Shown: piece by piece, positions 1 to 6,300 of the stretch
Position numbering within the stretch: the first letter of the stretch is position 1
Layout of the letters: each line of letters begins with the position of its first letter
Origin: CAYFMH01 sp964344165
GTDB taxonomy: Bacteria > Patescibacteriota > Gracilibacteria > UBA4473
Assembly: GCA_964344165.1 (NCBI GenBank)
Contig: CAYFMH010000084.1
Location: 1-7,003, forward strand
Length of the DNA: 7,003 nucleotides
Direction: 5' to 3'
Notes under the pieces: model-generated
What the model was told of the DNA's origin: nothing
Databases searched by the model: none
The model's input: the letters and a program-made list of their open reading frames with translations, nothing else
Translations under genes and position numbers: made by a program

Positions 1-57
1 ATACTATCCTCATTATATCACATAACCCACTTTGAGAAAAAAAGAACCAAAAAAGTC

Positions 58-118
58 TTGACAAAAATATTTTTATGATTATATATGGTTTTGACATTTA
101 AATTATTATTCTTAAATT
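58..118 (+). promoter_or_regulatory. Tandem candidate promoters upstream of the DGR target gene
   Basis: Two perfect TTGACA boxes lie at 58-63 and 91-96. The first has an AT-rich -10 candidate TATATA at 80-85 (16-nt spacer). The second has only a weak candidate, TAAATT at 113-118 (16-nt spacer), which would give a leader of a few nucleotides before the ATG at 126. There is no Shine-Dalgarno sequence between here and the ATG. Bases 1-57 are AT-rich and show no gene or repeat I can support. The promoter assignment rests on consensus matching only. Confidence 0.5.
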
Positions 119-125
119 TTTCGCC

Positions 126-1307
126 ATGTCAGAAACTACTATTGATCGTCTTCAAGCGGAAGAAAACAAAGCCGCTTATGATTCTCGCCAAGCGGAGCGA
201 GATAAACTTATTGAGGCTCTTGAAGGAGCAAAACAAGCAGAAGATAAAGCAGGACTTCTCAAAGCCTTGAAAGAAGCGGGATTAGCTTTTGGAGAAGGTT
301 TTGAAAATAAAGAACTTTCAGAAATTCAAAAAGCCGTAGATGACGCTATTACAGAGCTTCAAGAATATTCGGCTAATATAGTTGTGGCGGTTGCTTCTAC
401 AAAAGATGGTGTAGAGGAAGAAGTAGTAAAAGCAGAGGCTACTACTAATCCAGAAGTAGAAGCAGGAGAACCAGTGTCCATAGAACGAGCCAGAGAAATT
501 CTGGGAGAACATCTGCAAACTACAGAAGATGTAGATACTATGCTCGAAGCTGATGGTTGGCGTGTTGTTAATTCCGAAAGCTACCCAACAACCCTCAACG
601 CAACAGAAAAAGAATTGCAGGATTATGTAGCACACGCTATAGCCAACACGAGAGAAAAAGAAGGACGAGATCAGACTCCATGGGTTTCGATTGAAATTAA
701 ACAAGTTGAAAATATTGAAACTGGAAAAAAAGAAGATATGACCGATGAATGGATCCTTAACTGGCTCAAAACCACAAAGAACCCGAACCTAAAAGGGAAA
801 TATGCAGAATTTACTGGATATGCACGAACAAAGGCAAGAAAACAAGTCGGAAACGGAGAATGGTATTATATGTTCTCAGACGGAGTAGCAGGCTCAAATG
901 AGAGTGAAACTTGTAGTGGAACAGAGAAGGGACAAGTAGAGTATCTGACAGGAAAGCTAGGATCAGGGGAAATGGCACTCGATCCAAATTTATTCAAGGC
1001 AGCAGTTTTACACTGTTCTAAAACAGGAGAAATGCGTTTTGACGACATTTGGGTGCGAACAGAAGGAAAAGATACCGCTGGCGACCGCGTCCGCTTCGGC
1101 TCGTGGGCTGGTGACGGCGAGTTCGGGCTGGACGGCACGCGCCCTGACTATGCGTATGACTTTTTGTTCGCCTCCCGTGGCAGTCGTTCTCCTCGGAACT
1201 TCCAGTTCTTCACAAAAAAGAGGCTCTCAAAAAGGTCTCTTTTTTATTGTTGTAGTTTTCTGATCCATCCTCCCAACATACGACCAATCTCATCCATAAA
1301 ACCTTGA
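126..1307 (+). CDS. DGR target protein with C-terminal variable region
   Basis: A 393-codon reading frame, read as the protein diversified by the adjacent retroelement. Residues 1-80 are rich in Ala, Glu, Lys and Gln and should be helical or coiled coil. Residues 85-125 are an acidic, Val/Glu/Ala-rich linker. Residues 125-310 are a mixed region that I do not recognise. The C-terminal part (about residues 305-362) has the Trp/Gly/Arg/Asp-rich look of a C-type-lectin-fold DGR variable domain, with an R-F-G-S-W segment at 323-327. There is no signal peptide or membrane segment, so the protein is probably cytoplasmic or a virion component. Base composition changes abruptly at about 1078, where A falls to 10%. 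No stop codon follows the variable segment: the frame runs through the terminator hairpin and 64 nt into the antisense of avd, so residues after about 363 may not be native. The start at 126 is the first ATG of the frame and lies just after the promoters, without a Shine-Dalgarno sequence. Calling this the DGR target is inference from neighbours and composition, since the template repeat is not visible. Confidence 0.8.
   Translation: MSETTIDRLQAEENKAAYDSRQAERDKLIEALEGAKQAEDKAGLLKALKEAGLAFGEGFENKELSEIQKAVDDAITELQEYSANIVVAVASTKDGVEEEVVKAEATTNPEVEAGEPVSIERAREILGEHLQTTEDVDTMLEADGWRVVNSESYPTTLNATEKELQDYVAHAIANTREKEGRDQTPWVSIEIKQVENIETGKKEDMTDEWILNWLKTTKNPNLKGKYAEFTGYARTKARKQVGNGEWYYMFSDGVAGSNESETCSGTEKGQVEYLTGKLGSGEMALDPNLFKAAVLHCSKTGEMRFDDIWVRTEGKDTAGDRVRFGSWAGDGEFGLDGTRPDYAYDFLFASRGSRSPRNFQFFTKKRLSKRSLFYCCSFLIHPPNIRPISSIKP
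1078..1211 (+). other. DGR variable region (VR), adenine-depleted
   Basis: In bases 1081-1200 I count 12 A in 120 (10%). The three preceding 60-base blocks (901-1080) have 24, 18 and 22 (36%). Most codons here end in C or T (GAC, CGC, TTC, GGC, TAT, GCC, TCC, CGT and so on) and encode Gly, Asp, Arg, Ser, Phe and Tyr. This is what arises when AAC/AAT codons in a template are randomised at their adenines. The segment sits at the 3' end of the target gene, upstream of avd and RT, as DGR variable regions do. The edges are estimated from the composition change, because no template repeat was found to align against. Confidence 0.72.
1214..1245. terminator. Bidirectional hairpin terminator between target and avd
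   Basis: AAAAAAGAG at 1214-1222 pairs perfectly with CTCTTTTTT at 1237-1245. G1223-T1236, C1224-G1235 and T1225-G1234 can extend the stem around an 8-nt loop. Both strands end the stem in a run of six T, so the hairpin can act as an intrinsic terminator for the + target gene and for the - avd gene. The avd stop codon (TAA, 1246-1244) overlaps its right arm. Known DGRs often carry a hairpin or cruciform just 3' of the VR that helps retrohoming. This hairpin begins within a few bases of the VR end and may do both jobs. Confidence 0.75.
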
Positions 1308-1594
1308 AGCACAATATATTTCTTTTGGTCTATAGCTTTTACATCGTGTGCTAATCGGACAAAAACTCGTAGTATATCCAGATCATTACTCACTTGTTGT
1401 AATTGCTGTGGACGTTTTTCTCTGGTGAGATGACTGGTTTGGAGAAGTCCACTAAGGATGTCCAAGCTTTTTTCTTCGCACTTTTTCCAGAGCGTATGTC
1501 TTTCAAGTTTAGAAACTGAATGTTGAAATTCATGTAAAGTCTTGAAAAGATCGTAGGCTTTCTGAAAGATAGGGATGTCGAAATTATCAGCCAT
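1244..1594 (-). CDS. avd: Avd-like DGR accessory protein (four-helix bundle)
   Basis: A 116-residue protein of the four-helix-bundle family that includes Bordetella phage Avd and proteins encoded in 23S rRNA intervening sequences. Members of the DGR branch bind the reverse transcriptase and template RNA and are needed for cDNA synthesis. The sequence shows four amphipathic helices (about residues 8-30, 34-53, 63-86 and 89-113) and the C-terminal signature E-I-G-R-M-L-G-G-W-I at residues 102-111, typical of the family. The length is normal. The start chosen is the ATG at 1594, giving M-A-D-N. A longer frame from 1702 would add 36 residues read antisense to the RT start and is unlikely. Unlike the usual target-avd-RT order on one strand, this gene is inverted: head-to-head with RT (3 nt between ATGs) and tail-to-tail with the target. 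There is no Shine-Dalgarno sequence. Confidence 0.88.
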   Translation of the reverse strand: MADNFDIPIFQKAYDLFKTLHEFQHSVSKLERHTLWKKCEEKSLDILSGLLQTSHLTREKRPQQLQQVSNDLDILRVFVRLAHDVKAIDQKKYIVLQGFMDEIGRMLGGWIRKLQQ

Positions 1595-1597
1595 TTT

Positions 1598-2641
1598 ATG
1601 AAAATTTATACAAATATTTTTGAAGAAATGACCTCGTTGGAGCGTCTTTTTGATTCTTGGGGGAAGTTTAGACGAGGAAAAACAAAAAGGAAAGACGTTC
1701 AAATTTTTGAAAGGAATTTAGAGGCTAACGTATTTCATTTGCACAGGGAGCTACAAGCCCAAACCTACCAACACGGAGATTATCATGAATTTTTTGTCCA
1801 CGATCCCAAAATCCGGCATATCCGAAAGGCGTGTGTCCGAGATCGTCTGATCCATCAGTCGGTTTATACCTCACTGGTGCGGATTTACGAACCAAAATTT
1901 ATTTTCCACTCTTTTTCTTGTCGTGAAGATAAAGGAACACATAAGGCGTTAGACTTCTTTAGAGGTATGACACTCAAAGTAAGCAAAAACAATACGAAGC
2001 CTTGCTTTGCCCTCAAATGCGACATACGAAAATTTTTTGACAGCGTAGATCACGAAACGCTCCTCAATCTCCTTGAGCGAGTAGTAATAGACGAAAAATC
2101 TCACTGGCTTTTTAAAGAAGTGATTAGCAGTTGCATACTTCAATTTAGTGACCAACGAAAACGAGGACTACCGATCGGAAACCTCACCTCTCAAATCTTT
2201 ACCAACATTTACCTCAACGAACTGGATCAATTCGTAAAACACCAACTTCGACAAAAATACTATATCCGATATGCTGATGACTTCTTTATTCTCGATCAGA
2301 AAGAAGATTTTCTTGCCTCACTCATCCCTCAAATCAGATATTTCCTCGACACACACCTGAAACTCGAACTTCATCCAAAGAAAGTCTCGATCAATAAGCT
2401 CTCGCAAGGGATCGACTTTCTAGGCTACATCACGTTTGAACACTACCGGATCATCCGTACGAAAACCAAAAGACGTATGCTCAAAAAAATGAAGGTTCGA
2501 TTTACCGAATACTTCTCCGGCACGATCATCAACGAAACGATGAGACAAACTTTGAACTCCTACTTGGGTGTTTTGTCTCATGGCGATAATTTCACTCTCA
2601 CACAGGAAATAAAGGTAACATATTGGTTTAGCGAGGACTGA
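1598..2641 (+). CDS. DGR reverse transcriptase
   Basis: A 347-residue RNA-directed DNA polymerase, full length for a DGR RT. It would copy the template-repeat RNA with errors at adenines and supply the cDNA for mutagenic retrohoming. Visible motifs in order: N-terminal K-I-Y-T-N-I-F-E-E; R-D-R-L-I-H-Q (81-87); F-A-L-K-C-D-I-R-K-F-F with catalytic Asp142 (137-147); G-L-P-I-G-N-L-T-S-Q (190-199), whose SQ ending is the DGR hallmark where group II intron RTs have SP; the Y-A-D-D box (225-228) with catalytic Asp227 and Asp228; G-I-D-F-L-G-Y (271-277); and a thumb-like S-Y-L-G (321-324) near the end. All three catalytic aspartates are present, and there is no maturase-type X/endonuclease extension. 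The ATG at 1598 keeps the N-terminal family motif; an in-frame ATG at 1628 (residue 11) is an alternative. Neither has a proper Shine-Dalgarno sequence. The gene diverges from avd and ends 1 nt from the stop of the convergent HTH gene. Confidence 0.93.
   Translation: MKIYTNIFEEMTSLERLFDSWGKFRRGKTKRKDVQIFERNLEANVFHLHRELQAQTYQHGDYHEFFVHDPKIRHIRKACVRDRLIHQSVYTSLVRIYEPKFIFHSFSCREDKGTHKALDFFRGMTLKVSKNNTKPCFALKCDIRKFFDSVDHETLLNLLERVVIDEKSHWLFKEVISSCILQFSDQRKRGLPIGNLTSQIFTNIYLNELDQFVKHQLRQKYYIRYADDFFILDQKEDFLASLIPQIRYFLDTHLKLELHPKKVSINKLSQGIDFLGYITFEHYRIIRTKTKRRMLKKMKVRFTEYFSGTIINETMRQTLNSYLGVLSHGDNFTLTQEIKVTYWFSED
1604..1610 (-). promoter_or_regulatory. Possible -10 element of avd, inside the RT 5' end
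   Basis: On the minus strand TATAAAT lies 9 nt upstream of the avd ATG, preceded by TTTG. If it is used, transcription would start within a few bases of the ATG and give a nearly leaderless mRNA. No convincing -35 box is seen at 16-18 nt. With only 3 nt between the avd and RT start codons, the avd promoter must lie inside the RT coding region. Confidence 0.25.
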
Positions 2642-2642
2642 T

Positions 2643-3044
2643 CTATTTCTCTTTTCTCCCGTGTTTCATCTTTGCTGATCTGGCTTTCTGAAATTCTTTC
2701 AAGTCGTCCTCAAAAAATACTCTACCCGAAGATATTTGCTGAAAAGGAATGTCGTATTTTTCCATAAGCTCAAAAAAGCGGGGGTGAGAAACCTCGATAA
2801 ACTTGTGTGCGTCTCCATAGCCGAGAACCGAAGGGCGTTTTGCTTTGGGGAAACTGATTCTTTCTACGCCTTTTTTCCAATGATCTCGAAAAAAATGTAA
2901 ATCTTCTTCAAAGAAAACTCGTCCGTGGGAGGTCTTTTGGCAGGGAATGTCGTATTTTTTGATAAAACGGAAGAATTGAGCGTCGCTTATCTCTAAAAAC
3001 TGATACGCGTCTCGAAAGCCGTAGAGTTTGTAGTGTTTATTCAT
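2643..3044 (-). CDS. Tandem helix-turn-helix (excisionase/MerR-like) protein
   Basis: A 133-residue basic protein built from two copies of one HTH unit, about residues 7-55 and 74-121. In a 46-position alignment the copies share about 24 residues, including K-Y-D-I-P and G-R-V-F-F-E. Each copy follows the HTH_17/excisionase pattern: D-A, then F-(L/I)-E-(I/V)-S, a recognition helix with F-F, I-P, then a G-R-V-F-F wing and a D-L helix. A basic linker (residues 57-72) and a basic tail (K/R-rich, 122-133) would help DNA binding. The likely role is a DNA-binding regulator or recombination directionality factor; no integrase is seen in the window to pair with it. The promoter region is shared divergently with the small gene at 3132, with an inverted repeat 1 nt upstream of this start codon. 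It is convergent with RT, 1 nt apart. Confidence 0.75.
   Translation of the reverse strand: MNKHYKLYGFRDAYQFLEISDAQFFRFIKKYDIPCQKTSHGRVFFEEDLHFFRDHWKKGVERISFPKAKRPSVLGYGDAHKFIEVSHPRFFELMEKYDIPFQQISSGRVFFEDDLKEFQKARSAKMKHGRKEK
2746..2959. repeat. 16-nt direct repeat pair from the duplicated HTH unit
   Basis: GGAATGTCGTATTTTT occurs exactly at 2746-2761 and 2944-2959, 198 nt (66 codons) apart and in the same frame. It encodes K-Y-D-I-P in both HTH units. It marks an internal duplication of about 66 codons. The nucleotide identity may reflect recent duplication, gene conversion or selection on this motif. Confidence 0.85.
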
Positions 3045-3045
3045 T

Positions 3046-3062
3046 GTAAAATAAAATTTTAC
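3046..3062. promoter_or_regulatory. Palindromic candidate operator in the divergent promoter region
   Basis: GTAAAAT (3046-3052) and ATTTTAC (3056-3062) form a perfect 7-bp inverted repeat around a 3-nt AAA spacer. The repeat directly abuts the TTGACA box at 3063-3068 and is 1 nt from the ATG of the HTH gene. A dimer, or the two HTH units of the 133-residue protein, bound here would block both promoters. The geometry is seen directly; the operator role is inference. Such an AT-rich repeat could also arise by chance. Confidence 0.5.
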
Positions 3063-3091
3063 TTGACAAAGACACTACGAACACCTACAAA
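3063..3091 (+). promoter_or_regulatory. Candidate promoter of the 83-residue gene
   Basis: A perfect TTGACA at 3063-3068, a 17-nt spacer, then TACAAA at 3086-3091 as a fair -10. Transcription would start near 3098 and leave a leader of about 34 nt before the ATG at 3132. That leader holds no Shine-Dalgarno sequence. Confidence 0.5.
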
Positions 3092-3131
3092 CTAATTACA
3101 GAACTTAAATAATCTCATAACTATCTAAAAA

Positions 3132-3383
3132 ATGAGAACTGCTAACTCCGAAGAAAATTTGCTCATACTTGAAATCGAAGGACTGATATTTGAGGCTAGT
3201 GTGGAGCTAGACACTCCCGACAAGCCAATCATTTTTGTAGATGTGTTAAGTGAGGATCGTTTAACTCTCCAAAAATTTGTTATTAGTCCAAAAGGACTAG
3301 CGAAAATTTCTAAAGTCCTTAAAGACGCCGCTGATGAAAGCGAAAAGAGATATGAAAAATACTGGAAAGAAGAAAGAAATTAG
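3132..3383 (+). CDS. Small acidic hypothetical protein
   Basis: An 83-residue protein that I do not recognise. Residues 9-55 alternate hydrophobic and polar residues in a way that suggests beta strands (L-L-I-L-E-I-E-G-L-I-F-E, then I-I-F-V-D-V-L, then L-T-L-Q-K-F-V-I-S). Residues 56-83 form a charged amphipathic helix ending in a K/E/Y-rich stretch. There are no Cys or catalytic motifs, no signal peptide and no membrane segment. The gene has its own candidate promoter, diverges from the tandem-HTH gene, and ends 3 nt before the stop of the large convergent gene. Its codon use and placement support a real gene; a small regulatory or phage accessory protein is a guess. Confidence 0.65.
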   Translation: MRTANSEENLLILEIEGLIFEASVELDTPDKPIIFVDVLSEDRLTLQKFVISPKGLAKISKVLKDAADESEKRYEKYWKEERN

Positions 3384-3386
3384 AGA

Positions 3387-6300
3387 TTATTTTTTGTAAA
3401 ACTCCTCAAACACCTTTTCTAGTCCGGATTTTTGGAAGTGTATTTTCGTAAATCCTTTCTTTCTATAAATATTATAGGCTCGGAGTCGGCTTTCTTCGGA
3501 GGCGGAAAGGATTTTCTTGGATCTTTCGGAGGCTTTCGCTACTTCGGGAGCGAGTTTTTGTCTTTTGGAAAAATCTTTCTTTCGTTTTTCGAAGAGTTCT
3601 TGATCAATTTCTCCTCGCTCGAGTAGGCGTTTTTGAGCTTTGAGCCAGGTTTTCGCGTCGTCTTTTGTGATGGTTTCGGTGTAGGATCTTTCACGGATCT
3701 TTTCCCACTCGCTTTTTCCTTCATTGAGAGAGAGTTCGGATCGGAAGAGTCGTCGATAGTCTTTTGTTTCGCCGCTTACAAGATCAATAGCTCCGGAGAG
3801 TGTCGTGGTGGCGGGTCGAAAAGGAAGTCCGGTCGCGGATCCGGCGACTGTTTTGAGATCGTTTATAGCGGCGGCAATAGATTTTTCCTTCAATACTTCT
3901 CCGGCGGCTTTTTGTTGGATCAATTTCGGTATGCTTCCAAAAAGATCGGTGAGGCTATTCATAGCGGAAAGAAGGGGGCTTCCTTGAAAGTCCCATCTCT
4001 CTCCGGCGAGTTTTCCGGAGGCGGTTTGAACGAGGTTTCCGAAGGCGGGATAATAGTTGAAGGCCCCGAGTCCGGCGGCCCGTAATTGATTTGTGCCGTC
4101 GTATTCGAAGCCGTCGGAAACGTATTGAAAAACGGAGGGGAGCACTACCCAATAAATCAAAAATCTTTTTGTGTATTCGGCTTGAAGAGAGGCTTTTTTA
4201 AGTCCGGAGACGCCTTTTCTTCCTTTGCTCATTTCCTCGGTGATAGTTTCGATGTTTTTCTCAATATTGATTCCCTCGGTAAGTTCTCGGAAGGCGTTAG
4301 CTTCTGCTTCACTCATGGCGTTAAATCCTCTTTTGTTTAGAAAAGCACGAAGGGCGACGCCTGTTTGTCTCCAATAAGCGATTGGAGTGGTTTGAAACAT
4401 AGTGAAGATCTTCCCCAGGGATCCGCTTCTTTGGAGTTTTGAGAGGTCTTCTATGTCGGAGGCTTGTTGTGAGAGCTTGGTAGCTTTTTCGAATTCAAAA
4501 ATAGCCTTCTTTTGCGCTTCTTTTTCGGAGAGTCCTTTTTTTAATCCTTTCTTGAGTTCGTATTTGTAGCGGGCCCATCCGCCATTGAGGATTGCGAATT
4601 TGTCTCCGTTCTTTACGAGAAACATGGAGAGTTCGACGAGGTTTTTGGATCCGGAAACTTTTTGAAAGGCGGTTGATTTAGCCGCGTCCTTTAGATCCCT
4701 TTCGAATCCGAGACTATATCGGGCTTTCATGAGATCGGAGGAATTCATAAGGGTTCGAAAGTTTTTGACGGGGTTCGTCCAAAAATCAAAAGCTCCGGCG
4801 GTGAATTCGTGGAGTGGTACTTCGTCGGCATAAGCGGGAAAGGAGGTAAGTTGTTTGAGAAATACGTTCAAATTGAGTCCGATAACGGAGGTTGTGAAGT
4901 TCTTTCTAAATTTGTCGAGGGTGGTGTAAGTGTCTCCTTTTGTGGCTTGATCGGAGGCCATGTCGTCGATCAAGTTGTCGAGTTGGTGCATGGCTTTTTT
5001 TCCATGAAATTCTTTTATGGATTTTCGAATTTCTTTGTTCCCAAAAACCGATCGAATATCCTTCATAGGCTTTGCAAAGTTTATGAAGTGCGTCATTTGG
5101 TCGATGTGCTTTTGGAGCTTGAAGGAAGCGTCTTCAAACTTGAGCGGTTGGCGGTGCGAGACTCGGGCTTTTATGGCTCCTGGGGTAGTAGAAGATTTTT
5201 TCGTCTCTTCGATAAGCATGAGGGCGTCGGTTTTGGCAGTTTCCACGTCCACACTTCGAGGCCAATAGTCGGGATTGTTTGGGAATTTTACGCCGTAAAT
5301 TTCCTCGTATAGCGGCGTTACTTCGTCTCGGATCTGTTTGGTGAGGTCTTGCATGAAATCACCAAACTTGAGCATTTCCGGAGAGATGGAGTCTTCTATG
5401 GCGTCGATCATTTCTGATGTATAGAGATTGTCTTCTTGAATCTTTTTGAAGTTTTCGGGATCCTTGCTCATAAGGTGAAAATCAAGCGCCTCTTGTTCGC
5501 TCATTTTGAGGCTTACTTCGTTTCCGGATTCGTCTTTGTAGGTTCCGAGGTTTTTCTTTTCAAAAGTCTCATGAAGACGTTTTTTGAATTGTCCTTTTTT
5601 GGATTGAAAGGCTCCGATTTTTGAAGGAGTAAAGAGTTCTTCGGCTTTCTTTTGGATCTGTGTTTCGAAGTCGAGCAACATCATATTTTTTGAGTTTCGG
5701 GCTCGATGTACGTTTTCCCCGAAAATACTAAGTTTGCTTCGAAGGGGTTTCGAAGTGCGATCGAATCGTGAGAGTTTATCGAGGAGTGTTACCCATCCTT
5801 GAGCGGTATCGTCCCATCCTCGAAGCGTGTCGGCAAGGGGTTTTTCGTCGTGGGGATCAAGTCCAATCGCTCGAGCACTTGGCGGCTTGCCTCCGGTAAT
5901 AGTTTCTTTTGCGTTTGTGCGAATCGCTTCCATTCGAAGCTTTCGAGTTTCGGCGGCTTCTTTTCGAAGGGCCCGTCCTTTTTCTTTGATCAATTTTATA
6001 CTCTTGAGGGCTTCGGTGAGCTCGCTCGAATTCATCTCTTTTATTCCGGCAAAATGAAGGATCTCATTTTCTTCGATAAGGTCTTCTAGGGAGGGATCTT
6101 TTTCGAGAGCGGCGACGTTTTCTTCAATCTTGGCGAGAGCCTGGGATCGGTTGGTTTGGGAAACGTCTTTGATCTTTTCGAGAATTTCCTGGGTGTCGGC
6201 GTCGAATCGTCCGGTGGGGATCCCTTTCACTTTTCGGATCTTGGTATTTTTGAGTTCTTTTGTGAGTTTCCCTCGAAGGGCTCTCGCATAGGCTTTTTCG

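Noticed and set aside
1039..1263. Alternative + frame across the VR as the real C-terminus of the target
   Set aside because: It also runs through the hairpin, and its translation lacks the Trp/Gly/Arg variable-domain pattern and continuity with the upstream protein. A frameshift cannot be fully excluded.
1595..1702. Longer avd start at 1702
   Set aside because: The extra 36 residues are antisense to the conserved RT N-terminus and unlike the family. The ATG at 1594 gives a normal-length Avd.
1598..2641. Group II intron or retron reverse transcriptase
   Set aside because: The motif ends in SQ, not SP. There is no maturase/endonuclease region, no intron RNA domains (such as domain V) downstream and no retron msr-msd. 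The adjacent avd fits a DGR.
2639..2760. UGA recoded as glycine (code 25, Gracilibacteria/SR1 type), because the target and RT genes both end in TGA
   Set aside because: Reading through adds only antisense sequence of avd or of the HTH gene. The RT already ends at the expected length after its S-Y-L-G motif. No in-frame TGA occurs within the coding part of any gene.
3062..3131. AAC-rich intergenic stretch as a possible template repeat
   Set aside because: The best alignment I could make to the VR had mismatches at non-A positions within a few bases and did not extend. It is better explained as a promoter and leader.
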